NCBI RefSeq assembly: GCF_040675535.1
Contig: NZ_JBFAPC010000158.1
Location: 1-12,872, forward strand
Source of the DNA: Patulibacter sp040675535
Lineage (GTDB): Bacteria > Actinomycetota > Thermoleophilia > Solirubrobacterales > Solirubrobacteraceae
Length of the DNA stretch: 12,872 nucleotides
Direction: 5' to 3'
The translations under genes were made by a program, and so were the position numbers. Positions within the stretch are counted from its first letter, which is position 1, and each line of letters begins with the position of its first letter. Shown in pieces: positions 1 to 6,794 of this stretch. Under the pieces are notes generated by a model, which was not told the origin of the DNA, did not search any database, and was given only the letters and a program-made list of their open reading frames with translations.

Positions 1-830
1 CCGGCCCGCGCCGCCGCGCCGGCGACGTTCATCGCGGCCGCGGCGGCGGCGACCGCGGGCGACCGCCGCGCGGCCTGCCAACGGTACGTGGCCGCCATGA
101 AGCGCCGGGCGCGGTCGTCGCCGAACGCGGTCCCCGTGGCGGCGGCGATCTCGTGGTCGACGGACGCGTCGGGGACGTAGCGGACGGGCCACCCGGCGCG
201 GTCCGCGCGCCAGCAGAGGTCGAGGTCCTCCGCGTACATCCACATGCCCGTGTCGAACCCGCCGATCCGCTCCCACGCGGCCCGCCGGACGGCCAGGAAC
301 GCCCCGTGCGCCCACGGCACCCGGCGCGGCTCGTCCGCGTCCCAGGTGCCCTCGAGCACGAACCGCCGGCGCAGCTCCGCGCTGCGCTCGACGAGCCCCG
401 CGTTGAACGCCGCCGTGAAGCGCAGCCCGGGGAAGGGGTGGACGCTGTGCTGGGTCGACCCGTCCGGGGCGACCAGCCGCGGGGCGAGGATCCCCGCGCC
501 CGGGTCGTCCGTGCCCGCTCGCAGGAGCGCCTCCAGGGCGCCCGGGTGGACGGCGACGTCGGCGTTCGCGGGGCAGATCCACGCGGCGTCGCTGTCACGG
601 GCCCCGAGGTCGACGGCGGCCCCGAACCCGAGGTTGCACCCGGGCTCGACCAGCGAGACGCCGCGGTGCTCGGCGCGGACCAGGTCGGCGGACCCGTCCC
701 CGGGGGCGTTGTCGACGACCGCGACCGTCGCGCGGCCGGCCGCGACGTCGGGCCGCAGCGCCGTCAGGCAGCGGTCCAGCAGCCGCGGCGTCCGGTAGGA
801 CACCACGACCACGTGGAACGGGGCGCTCAC
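1..830 (-). CDS. GT2-family glycosyltransferase (rhamnosyltransferase-like), C-terminus cut by window edge
   Basis: The reading frame is open from a GTG at 828-830 to the window edge, giving at least 276 residues. It is a GT-A fold family 2 glycosyltransferase, expected to move a sugar from a nucleotide-sugar donor to a growing glycan on the cytoplasmic side of the membrane. The N-terminus VVVVSYRTPRLLDRCL is the usual first strand. NLGFGAAV (about residues 66-73) and PANADV (88-93) match the NxGF and NPDV-type donor/metal region of rhamnosyltransferase-like members. GAFLAVRRAAWERIGGFD (176-193) followed by YAEDLDLCWR (199-208) is the acceptor and catalytic-base region. The GTG lies 22 bases after the stop of the mutase gene upstream on this strand, so the two are probably co-transcribed. 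Only a weak purine-rich stretch precedes it. The family is clear; donor and linkage cannot be read from sequence. Confidence 0.88.
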   Translation of the reverse strand, partial: MSAPFHVVVVSYRTPRLLDRCLTALRPDVAAGRATVAVVDNAPGDGSADLVRAEHRGVSLVEPGCNLGFGAAVDLGARDSDAAWICPANADVAVHPGALEALLRAGTDDPGAGILAPRLVAPDGSTQHSVHPFPGLRFTAAFNAGLVERSAELRRRFVLEGTWDADEPRRVPWAHGAFLAVRRAAWERIGGFDTGMWMYAEDLDLCWRADRAGWPVRYVPDASVDHEIAAATGTAFGDDRARRFMAATYRWQAARRSPAVAAAAAAMNVAGAAARA

Positions 831-852
831 GGCGCGGACGGTCGACCCGGCC

Positions 853-2238
853 TCAGGACCGGATGAGCCCGAGGACCTCGTCACGCTTCTGCTCCATGTC
901 CTCCACGGAGACCAGCGACTCGAGGCAGAGCCGCAGCAGCGGCTCGGTGTTGGACTTGCGGACGTTGAAGTGCCAGTCCGCGTAGTCGATCGAGACGCCG
1001 TCGACGTGCGTGATCGTGGCGTCGGTGGCGCCGTACTTCGCCTCGATCTCCGCCATCTTCGCGTCGGCGTCGGTGACGGTCGAGTTGATCTCGCCGGAGA
1101 TGAAGTACTTCTCGTGGAAGCGGTCCACCAGCGCGGAGAGCTTCAGTCCGCGGACGGACAGCAGCTCCAGGATCAGCAGCGCCGGGATCGAGCCCGAGTC
1201 GGCGTTCGAGAACTTCTCGAAGTAGTAGTGGCCCGAGACCTCGCCGCCGAAGATCGCGCCCTCCTGCGGCATGCGCGTCTTGAAGAACGCGTGGCCGACG
1301 CGGTTGATCAGCGCGCGGCCGCCCGCGGCCTCGACGACGTCGGCGACGGCGCGGGACGCGCGACAGTCGTAGAGGATCGTCGCGCCGGGCTGCTTCTCGA
1401 GCAGCGACTCGGCGAGCAGGGCGGTGAGGAAGTCGCCGTCGACGAAGCGGCCCCGGTCGTCGATGAAGAAGCAGCGGTCCGCGTCGCCGTCCCACGCGAT
1501 GCCGAGGTCCGCGCCCGTCTCGAGGACCTTGTCGATGATGAACTGCCGGTTCTCCGGCAGCAGCGGGTTGGGCTCGTGGTCGGGGAAGTTGCCGTCCGGC
1601 GTCCAGTACGTCTCGACCAGGTCGAGGCCCAGGTGCTTGAGGACGGGCCCGATCATCGGGCCGGCCATGCCGTTGCCGCCGTCGACGACGACCTTCAGCG
1701 GCTTGATCGCGGCGGGGTCGATGAACTCCAGGGCGGCGGCGTGGAACGCGTCGTAGACGTTCTCCTCGACCACGCCGCCGGGCGTCACGCCGACCGGATC
1801 GGCGTCGAGCTCGGTGCCGAGGCAGAGGTCGCGGATCTCGCCGATGCCGCGCTCGCCGGACAGCGCGAGCGCGCCCTTCTCGACGAGCTTGGCGCCCGTG
1901 TAGGCCTTCGGGTTGTGCGACGCGGTGCACATCAGCCCGCCGTCGAGGCCGCGGGTACCGACGGTCCAGTAGAGCATCTCGGAGCCGACCTGCCCGAGGT
2001 CCACGACGCTGGCGCCCTCGAGCACGATGCCGTCGCGGTACGCGCGCAGCAGCTCCGGGGCGGACAGGCGCATGTCCCGGCCGACGACGAGGGTGAGATC
2101 GGTGACGGGCTTGCCGGAGAGGTCCGACACGACCCGGGCGAACGCCCGCCCGATCCGGTGTGCGACCGCGGCGTCGATCTGCTCGCCGGCGATGCCGCGC
2201 ACGTCGTAGGCCTTGAAGATCTCGGGAGGCACGCTCAT
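853..2238 (-). CDS. manB: Phosphomannomutase/phosphoglucomutase
   Basis: A 461-residue alpha-D-phosphohexomutase, the usual length for bacterial PMM/PGM enzymes. It interconverts hexose 6-phosphate and hexose 1-phosphate, the step before GDP-mannose or UDP/dTDP-glucose synthesis. All four domain signatures are present: FKAYDVRGI near the N-terminus; the phosphoserine loop TASHNP (105-110, Ser107); the Mg-binding loop DGDADR (250-255); the sugar-binding loop GGEVSGH (331-337); and the phosphate-binding RKSNTEP (427-433). It should therefore be active. The ATG is favoured because the family begins a few residues before KAYDVRG. It lies 12 bases after the stop of the HD-domain gene, and a TAGGAT -10-like hexamer ends 9 bases before it, so it may also have its own near-leaderless promoter. 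Mannose versus glucose preference cannot be decided, so the symbol is by analogy with actinobacterial manB. Confidence 0.95.
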   Translation of the reverse strand: MSVPPEIFKAYDVRGIAGEQIDAAVAHRIGRAFARVVSDLSGKPVTDLTLVVGRDMRLSAPELLRAYRDGIVLEGASVVDLGQVGSEMLYWTVGTRGLDGGLMCTASHNPKAYTGAKLVEKGALALSGERGIGEIRDLCLGTELDADPVGVTPGGVVEENVYDAFHAAALEFIDPAAIKPLKVVVDGGNGMAGPMIGPVLKHLGLDLVETYWTPDGNFPDHEPNPLLPENRQFIIDKVLETGADLGIAWDGDADRCFFIDDRGRFVDGDFLTALLAESLLEKQPGATILYDCRASRAVADVVEAAGGRALINRVGHAFFKTRMPQEGAIFGGEVSGHYYFEKFSNADSGSIPALLILELLSVRGLKLSALVDRFHEKYFISGEINSTVTDADAKMAEIEAKYGATDATITHVDGVSIDYADWHFNVRKSNTEPLLRLCLESLVSVEDMEQKRDEVLGLIRS

Positions 2239-2247
2239 GTGCGCCGC

Positions 2248-2253
2248 ATCCTA
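2248..2253 (-). promoter_or_regulatory. Putative -10 TAGGAT for the mutase gene, overlapping the TAG stop of the HD gene
   Basis: On the minus strand TAGGAT is followed by 9 bases and then the ATG of the mutase at 2238. Its first three bases are the stop codon of the HD-domain gene. The spacer is the longest of the set in this window, so a very short leader is as likely as a truly leaderless message. No -35 is visible. Inferred from position and from the similar arrangement at 12300 and 12783. Confidence 0.4.
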
Positions 2254-2931
2254 CGGGCCGTCGGCGGCCCGGCGTGTGCGCCCGGCCGGCGGCTCCCAGC
2301 TCGCCGACAGCCGCCGGCGGAGCGTGTCCCCCTCGATCCGGGCCGTGACCCGGGCGACCACCCCGGTCAGGTCGGGGACGAAGAGGTCCAGTGCGATCGC
2401 GTCGCCGTCGCGGACGCCGTAGCGCTCCCGGATGTCGGCGTAGCGGCCGCGGATCGAGATCGGCCGGCCGTTGGGCTGGGTCGTCAGGTCGGCGAGGTCC
2501 AGCACGTCCGCGACGAGGCTCTGCTCGCGCTCGTACGCCCCGAGGTCCTGGCCGGCGAGCTCCGCCTCGAAGCGACCGCCGGAGTGGTGGGCGACCAGCC
2601 GGGCCAGGCGCTCGTCGCCGGCGTCCCGCAGCAGCCGCGCGCCGGTGAGGTGGTGCAGCTCGCCGTCCCGGCGCAGCGACGGCGCCTTGCCGACGTCGTG
2701 GAGCAGCCCGGCCAGCTGGGCGACGGCGACCTCGTGGTCGTCGAGGCCGCAGCAGCGCGCGAGGGACGCGCAGGTCGTGGCGACGGCGACGCAGTGGGCC
2801 AGCAGGCGCGGGTCCGCGGCCGTGAGCTCCGGGACGCGCTCGTGCCACGGGGAGCCGCCGGGGTCGGGGCCCCACGGCGTCCGCGGCCCGTCCGGGGACG
2901 TCGCCCGCGGATCGTCCGGCGCGGCGCTCAC
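2251..2931 (-). CDS. HD-domain (HDIG-like) phosphohydrolase of unknown substrate
   Basis: This 226-residue protein starts at a GTG (2929-2931) that overlaps the flippase stop as GTGA, and ends in TAG. After a Pro-rich segment of about 35 residues comes an HD metal-dependent phosphohydrolase core: His46 in LLAHCVAVA, the pair in LLHDVGK (His78-Asp79), HHLTGARLL (93-101), AHHSGG (114-119) and a final Asp in DLADLTT (Asp148). This spacing resembles small bacterial HD hydrolases acting on nucleotides or other phosphoesters. The HHExxDGxGYP signature of HD-GYP c-di-GMP phosphodiesterases is absent. The C-terminal 60 residues (IRERYGVRDGD onward) look like the helical tail of the family. It is translationally coupled to a flippase and precedes a sugar-phosphate mutase, so a phosphorylated sugar, nucleotide or lipid intermediate is possible, but that is guesswork from context. 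Confidence 0.85.
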   Translation of the reverse strand: MSAAPDDPRATSPDGPRTPWGPDPGGSPWHERVPELTAADPRLLAHCVAVATTCASLARCCGLDDHEVAVAQLAGLLHDVGKAPSLRRDGELHHLTGARLLRDAGDERLARLVAHHSGGRFEAELAGQDLGAYEREQSLVADVLDLADLTTQPNGRPISIRGRYADIRERYGVRDGDAIALDLFVPDLTGVVARVTARIEGDTLRRRLSASWEPPAGRTRRAADGP

Positions 2932-4493
2932 CGCACGGCGCCCCGCAGGTACCCGCGGATCTCGCGGACGAGCTCCCGCTCGAACAGGAACGTGCCGATC
3001 CCCAGCAGGACGATGAAGACGACGAGCTCGGCGCCGAGCGGCACGTCGAGCGTCGTCAGCAGCACCCCGACCGCGGTCGCCGGCAGCACCGGCACGAGCG
3101 AGCGGACGCTGAGGCGCAGCGGCGACCACGTCCCGAAGCGTCGGCGCACGTAGACCGTCCGCACCGCCAGCTGGCCGAGCGCCTGGGCGAGCATGCTGAC
3201 GGCCAGGCCGTTCAGGCCCCAGATGAGGATCGGCGGCACCTGCAGGACGACGAAGAGGACGAGCGCCGCGATCCCGTTGACCGCCAGCGGCCGCGAGTCG
3301 CCGGCCACGATCTCGTACTGCCACCAGTTCGTGCCGAGGTGCGCGACGGCGACGGCGACCGCGAACCACTGGACGACGCCGACGGCCGAGCGCCACTCGT
3401 CGCCGTAGACGGCCGGGATCAGCTGCGGCGCGAAGATCACGAGCCCCGCGGCGACCGGGACCGCCCACGCGAGCCCGACGCGGTTGGCCTTGCCGAACGT
3501 CTCCCGCAGCACATCCGGGCGGTCCTGCGCGGCGGCGATCGCGGGGTAGAGCACCGTCGAGACCGCCTGGTCCAGCCGCGCCGCGAAGAACGTGATGTTC
3601 GAGGCCAGGGTCACGGCGGCGACGGCGCGTGCGTCGATCGAGCGCTGCGCCAGCACCATCAGGCCGAGCCCGACGACGGCGCCGGAGACCGCGGCGATCC
3701 ACAGCGCCCCGGAGATCTTCCCGTAGCGGCGCAGCGCCACGCGGTCGAACTTCGGGCGCAGCCGGAACGGGCTCAGCACCACCGCGATCAGCGCGGTGGC
3801 CCACGCCCCGGCGAGGATCCCGAGGACGATCGACCACGCGCCGAAGCCGGCGATCGCCAGCCCGACCGCGACGACCGTGCCGAGGACGGGATCGACCGCC
3901 TGGATCGCGCGCAGCCGGCCGAACTCCATCCTCCGCGAGAGCACCCAGAGCGGGGCCTGCAGGGTCTGGGCGGGCCAGGCCAGCGCGCTCGCGATGCCGA
4001 GCGGCAGGAGCCGCCAGTCGCCGTACATCAGCGCCAGCAGCGGGGCGGACGCGATCGTCAGCACCGTGAGCGCGCCGTTGACCGTCACCTCGATGGCGAA
4101 GACGCGCTGGAACGCCTGCTCCTGGTCATCCTCGTCCTGGCCAACGTAGACCTCGTTGGTGCCGGTGGTGCGGAACGCCGCCAGCAGGGCGCCGAACGCG
4201 AGCAGCGCGCCCCAGATCCCGTACTCCTCCGGACCCACGACGCCCGGAAGGACGAAGTTCCGGCCCGCCTGGACGACGCCCATGGCGGCCATCCAGATCC
4301 CGCTGATCAGCACCCCGCGCGTGGCGTGCTCGCGCAGCGTCCGCGACCCGAGCGCGATCCCGCGGCGCTTGGCGGCGTCGGACGCCGCCACGCCGGTCGG
4401 GGCGACGCCGGGAACGTCCAGCGGGAGCGCCGGGGGCACCGCGGCGGGAACGCCGGCGGGCTCGGACGGGGGATCTGCGGGAGGCTCGGACAA
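2928..4493 (-). CDS. Oligosaccharide flippase, Wzx/MATE-like (MOP superfamily)
   Basis: A 521-residue integral membrane protein with roughly 12-14 hydrophobic segments from about residue 58 onward, the layout of Wzx-type polysaccharide flippases, which move lipid-linked oligosaccharide across the membrane. Family-like landmarks are the first helix region TRGVLISGIWMAAMGVVQ, then LPGVVGPEEYGIWGALLAFGALL, and a middle TM pair around FFAARLDQAVSTVLYPAIAA. The first 50 or so residues are Pro/Ala-rich and probably a disordered cytoplasmic tail. The start is a TTG at 4491-4493. No ATG or GTG exists in frame upstream before a TAG at 4560-4562; GTG codons at residues 19 and 35 are alternatives, and none has a good Shine-Dalgarno. 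It is first in a minus-strand operon with the HD, mutase and GT2 genes. The family assignment is solid, the start is not. Confidence 0.88.
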   Translation of the reverse strand: MSEPPADPPSEPAGVPAAVPPALPLDVPGVAPTGVAASDAAKRRGIALGSRTLREHATRGVLISGIWMAAMGVVQAGRNFVLPGVVGPEEYGIWGALLAFGALLAAFRTTGTNEVYVGQDEDDQEQAFQRVFAIEVTVNGALTVLTIASAPLLALMYGDWRLLPLGIASALAWPAQTLQAPLWVLSRRMEFGRLRAIQAVDPVLGTVVAVGLAIAGFGAWSIVLGILAGAWATALIAVVLSPFRLRPKFDRVALRRYGKISGALWIAAVSGAVVGLGLMVLAQRSIDARAVAAVTLASNITFFAARLDQAVSTVLYPAIAAAQDRPDVLRETFGKANRVGLAWAVPVAAGLVIFAPQLIPAVYGDEWRSAVGVVQWFAVAVAVAHLGTNWWQYEIVAGDSRPLAVNGIAALVLFVVLQVPPILIWGLNGLAVSMLAQALGQLAVRTVYVRRRFGTWSPLRLSVRSLVPVLPATAVGVLLTTLDVPLGAELVVFIVLLGIGTFLFERELVREIRGYLRGAVR

Positions 4494-4556
4494 ACGGGGA
4501 CCGTGCTTCGGGGGCCCGGCGCGCCGGGAGGAGGGCCGGGCGCGCGACGCCGCGGC

Positions 4557-4562
4557 AGTCTA
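4557..4562 (-). promoter_or_regulatory. Putative -10 TAGACT for the flippase operon
   Basis: The minus strand reads TAGACT about 63 bases before the proposed TTG start of the flippase, in the intergenic region it shares with the divergent methyltransferase gene. No start codon follows at leaderless distance, so this would give a GC-rich 5' leader of roughly 55 bases. The identical hexamer occurs on the plus strand at 4637 and 8347, and I saw it nowhere else in the window. No -35 is recognisable. Confidence 0.4.
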
Positions 4563-4592
4563 GTCGTCCCCGCCCGGCCACCGGTCCGCGCG

Positions 4593-4609
4593 GCCCCGCG
4601 GTGCGGGGC
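4593..4609. repeat. Perfect 7-base inverted repeat between divergent promoters
   Basis: GCCCCGC, a 3-base GGT centre, then GCGGGGC. It lies between the two outward-facing TAGACT hexamers (4557-4562 minus, 4637-4642 plus), so it is upstream of both presumed transcription starts. That suits an operator more than a terminator. In DNA this GC-rich such a repeat can arise by chance. Confidence 0.3.
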
Positions 4610-4636
4610 GGCCCGGGGGCGCCGCGGTGTCGTCCG

Positions 4637-4642
4637 TAGACT
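4637..4642 (+). promoter_or_regulatory. Putative leaderless promoter -10 TAGACT for the methyltransferase at 4651
   Basis: TAGACT ends 8 bases before the GTG at 4651. This geometry implies that transcription starts at or next to the start codon, giving a leaderless mRNA. It also argues against the earlier in-frame GTG at 4627, which lies upstream of the hexamer. Confidence 0.5.
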
Positions 4643-4650
4643 GCCCGCCC

Positions 4651-5328
4651 GTGGCCCAGCCGATCACCCGCGAGTTCCTCACCGACGTCCTGGCCCTCGT
4701 GCCCGCACCGGACCCGGTCGTCGAGTTCGGCTCGCTGCAGGTCGAGGCCGCGCAGGACATCGACCTGCGCCGCTTCTTCCCGGGCCGCCCGTTCACCGGC
4801 ACGGACTTCCGTGAGGGCCCCGGCGTCGACCGCGTCGAGGACCTGCGCGGCCTGACCTTCGAGGACGGCGAGGTCGGCACGGCGATCTGCCTCGATACGC
4901 TCGAGCACTGCGCCGACCCCGTCACGGCGGTCCGCGAGATGCACCGGTCGCTCACGCCCGACGGCGGGCTCTGCCTGATCAGCTCGGTGATGCTCTTCGG
5001 CATCCACGGCTACCCGAACGATTACTTCCGCTTCACGCCCGAGGGCTTCCGCCAGCTGCTGGAGCCGTTCGACGACGCCTGGGTCGTCGGCATCGGCGAC
5101 CAGGGCATCCCGCGCGAGGTCTTCGGCGTCGGGATCCGGGGCGGCTCGCTCGACGCGCTGGGCCTGGAGCGGATGCCGCAGCTCGCCGCCCGCCAGCGCT
5201 GGTGGGACGAGGCCGACGGCATGATCCGCATCGGCCCGCTGCGCTACCCGCCGCGGCTGCTCGCCAAGGAGCTCGGCTGGGAGGCCCGGCGCCTCGTGCG
5301 CGAGAAGCTCCGCGGCCGCCGCGGCTGA
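4651..5328 (+). CDS. Class I SAM-dependent methyltransferase
   Basis: Translated from the GTG at 4651 this is 225 residues. The GTG at 4627 would add 8, but a -10-like TAGACT lies between the two. It has a compact Rossmann methyltransferase fold. The SAM loop is a variant, VVEFGSLQVE (23-32), without the canonical GxGxG. FEDGEVGTAICLDTLEHCADP (70-90) is the strand-4 motif, and LTPDGGLCLISSV (101-113) follows. The segment YPNDYFRFTPEGFRQLL (121-137) marks a subgroup I associate with glycan clusters. The basic C-terminus (EARRLVREKLRGRRG) could contact membrane or a partner. No Shine-Dalgarno is visible. It is divergent from the flippase operon. O-methylation of a sugar is the contextual guess, and the substrate is unknown. 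Confidence 0.85.
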   Translation: MAQPITREFLTDVLALVPAPDPVVEFGSLQVEAAQDIDLRRFFPGRPFTGTDFREGPGVDRVEDLRGLTFEDGEVGTAICLDTLEHCADPVTAVREMHRSLTPDGGLCLISSVMLFGIHGYPNDYFRFTPEGFRQLLEPFDDAWVVGIGDQGIPREVFGVGIRGGSLDALGLERMPQLAARQRWWDEADGMIRIGPLRYPPRLLAKELGWEARRLVREKLRGRRG

Positions 5329-5369
5329 GGCGCTCGCACGCGCGCCCCGGCTGAGGGCCACCAGCAGTC

Positions 5370-5405
5370 CTACCGCGGGTAGCGATTCTTCCTACGGTGA
5401 TGTAG
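5370..5405 (+). promoter_or_regulatory. Two tandem CTAC/GTAG inverted repeats upstream of the flavin oxidoreductase
   Basis: CTAC-N5-GTAG at 5370-5382 (CTACCGCGGGTAG) is followed by CTAC-N6-GTAG at 5392-5405 (CTACGGTGATGTAG). They are offset by 22 bases, close to two helical turns, and sit in the least GC-rich part of the window, over the likely promoter. This looks like paired operator half-sites for a dimeric repressor, such as the TetR or MarR types that often control Old Yellow Enzymes. No regulator gene is in the window, so the assignment is inference. Confidence 0.4.
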
Positions 5406-5408
5406 CTT
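5393..5408 (+). promoter_or_regulatory. Probable promoter -10 region for the flavin oxidoreductase
   Basis: Two candidate -10 hexamers lie here, TACGGT (5393-5398) and TAGCTT (5403-5408), about 42-57 bases before the ATG at 5451. Unlike the leaderless-type starts elsewhere, this implies a 5' leader of roughly 35-45 bases carrying a strong ribosome binding site. I cannot choose between the two hexamers. Confidence 0.4.
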
Positions 5409-5436
5409 CCGTCGCCGGCGCGCCGCCCGGCCCGCC

Positions 5437-5445
5437 GGGAAGGAG
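5437..5445 (+). promoter_or_regulatory. Strong Shine-Dalgarno of the flavin oxidoreductase
   Basis: GGGAAGGAG ends 5 bases before the ATG at 5451 and fixes that start. It is the only strong, well-spaced Shine-Dalgarno I find in the window, in contrast to the coupled or leaderless starts of the other genes. Confidence 0.75.
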
Positions 5446-5450
5446 CTCCG

Positions 5451-6689
5451 ATGCCCGACACCGTGATCGTCCCGACGGCACTCGCCGCGCCCCTGACGCT
5501 GCCCGGCGGCCAGGTCCTGCAGAACCGCCTGGCGAAGTCGGCGCTCTCCGAGCAACTCGGCGACCGCCGCAACGCCCCGACGCCGGACCTCGAGCGCCTC
5601 TACCGCCGCTGGTCGGCGGGCGGGTCCGGTCTGCTGGTGACCGGGAACGTGATGATCGACCGGCGCCAGCTCGGGGAGCCCCGCAACGTCGTCGTCGAGG
5701 ACGACCGCGACCTCGCCGCGCTGACGGCGTGGGCGGCGGCGTCGCGCTCCGGCGGCAACGTCGCCTGGGCCCAGATCAACCACCCGGGGCGACAGGCCCT
5801 GTGGCTCGCCGGCTCGGCCCGCCCGGTCGCCCCGAGCGCCGTGGCACCGAAGATCCCCGGGTACGTCACGCCGCGCGCGCTGACCGGTGCGGAGGTCGAG
5901 GAGCTCATCGGCCGCTACGCCCGCACCGCCGCGATCCTCGCGGGCGCCGGCTTCACGGGCGTCCAGCTGCACGGCGCCCACGGCTACCTGATCTCGCAGT
6001 TCCTCTCCCCGCTGGCCAACGTCCGGGACGACGCGTGGGGCGGCGACGCCGAGCGGCGCCGGCGGTTCGTGCTCGAGGTCGTCCGCGCGGTCCGCGACGC
6101 GGTCCCGGCCGGCACGGCGGTCGCGATCAAGCTGAACTCCGCGGACTTCCAGCGCGGCGGCTTCGACGAGGACGAGTCGATGGCGGTCCTCGAGGCGCTC
6201 GCGGCGGAGGATCTCGACCTGATCGAGATCAGCGGCGGCACCTACGAGCAGCCGGCGATGATCGACGGCAACCGCAAGCCCAGCACGGTGGCGCGCGAGG
6301 CGTACTTCCTCGAGTACGCCGAGCGGCTGCGCGAGCGGGTCCCGCACGTGCCGCTGATGGTGACCGGCGGGTTCCGCACGACGGAGGCGATGGAGCGCGC
6401 CGTCGCCACGGGCGCGTGCGACGTCGTGGGCCTCGGCCGGCCGCTCGCGGTCCTGCCCGACGCCCCGGCGCGGCTCCTGGACGGGCGGATCGACCACGTC
6501 GACGCGGGCGAGAAGCGGGTCGGCGTGCCGAAGCTCGACAGCGCCGTGGACCTCTACTGGCACACGCGGCAGCTGCGGCACATGGGCGCCGGTCGCGACC
6601 CGCGGCCGGGGGAGAGCGCGTGGCGCGCGGCCGCCGGCCTGATCGTCGAGAACGGCTGGGGCGCGATGCGCCGCCGCCGCGGGGGCTGA
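5451..6689 (+). CDS. NADH:flavin oxidoreductase, Old Yellow Enzyme family
   Basis: A 412-residue FMN-binding TIM-barrel enzyme that would reduce activated C=C bonds or other electrophiles with NAD(P)H in the cytoplasm. It begins with the barrel strand LPGGQVLQNRLAKSALSEQL (17-36). QINHPGRQ (108-115) is the FMN-site strand. The substrate-anion pair is in LHGAHGYL (His174, His177), followed by SQFLSPLANVRDDAWGG (182-198), the most conserved OYE block. VTGGFRTTEAM (304-314) and CDVVGLGRPL (323-332) bind the FMN phosphate. The length fits the short OYE class without the C-terminal FeS and pyridine-nucleotide domains of 2,4-dienoyl-CoA reductases. The about 40 residues after the barrel are Arg-rich. 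It has its own promoter and a strong Shine-Dalgarno, and is flanked by glycan genes with no clear metabolic link. The family is certain, the substrate unknown. Confidence 0.95.
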   Translation: MPDTVIVPTALAAPLTLPGGQVLQNRLAKSALSEQLGDRRNAPTPDLERLYRRWSAGGSGLLVTGNVMIDRRQLGEPRNVVVEDDRDLAALTAWAAASRSGGNVAWAQINHPGRQALWLAGSARPVAPSAVAPKIPGYVTPRALTGAEVEELIGRYARTAAILAGAGFTGVQLHGAHGYLISQFLSPLANVRDDAWGGDAERRRRFVLEVVRAVRDAVPAGTAVAIKLNSADFQRGGFDEDESMAVLEALAAEDLDLIEISGGTYEQPAMIDGNRKPSTVAREAYFLEYAERLRERVPHVPLMVTGGFRTTEAMERAVATGACDVVGLGRPLAVLPDAPARLLDGRIDHVDAGEKRVGVPKLDSAVDLYWHTRQLRHMGAGRDPRPGESAWRAAAGLIVENGWGAMRRRRGG

Positions 6690-6777
6690 GCGGCCCGTGC
6701 CCCGTCGCGAGCGCCGCGGCCACGCGTCGCGGTGCGGCGGGTCGGAGGACCGCGCCCGTGCCGCCCACCGGCGGCGC

Positions 6778-6794
6778 GCCGGCCTCAGGCCGGC
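6778..6794. terminator. Perfect hairpin between convergent genes, with a stop codon as its loop
   Basis: GCCGGCC-TCA-GGCCGGC is a perfect 7-bp stem whose 3-base loop is the TGA stop (read on the minus strand) of the methyltransferase at 6785. It lies 89 bases beyond the stop of the convergent flavin oxidoreductase. It could act as a bidirectional terminator, but no U-tract follows on either strand, so it would be an atypical or merely structural element. Confidence 0.4.

Noticed and set aside
2251..2931. HD-GYP cyclic-di-GMP phosphodiesterase.
   Set aside because: The HHExxDGxGYP signature is absent; only a generic HD metal site is visible.
881..3153. Very long open frames antisense or out of frame to the mutase, HD and flippase genes (up to 727 codons).
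   Set aside because: In DNA this GC-rich, stop codons are scarce in all frames. These translations are Arg/Ala/Pro/Gly-rich with no motifs, while the overlapping mutase and HD frames carry complete family signatures.
4627..4650. An earlier in-frame GTG at 4627 for the methyltransferase.
   Set aside because: A TAGACT -10-like box at 4637 lies inside the extension, and the added residues are not needed for the fold. The GTG at 4651 fits the leaderless geometry.
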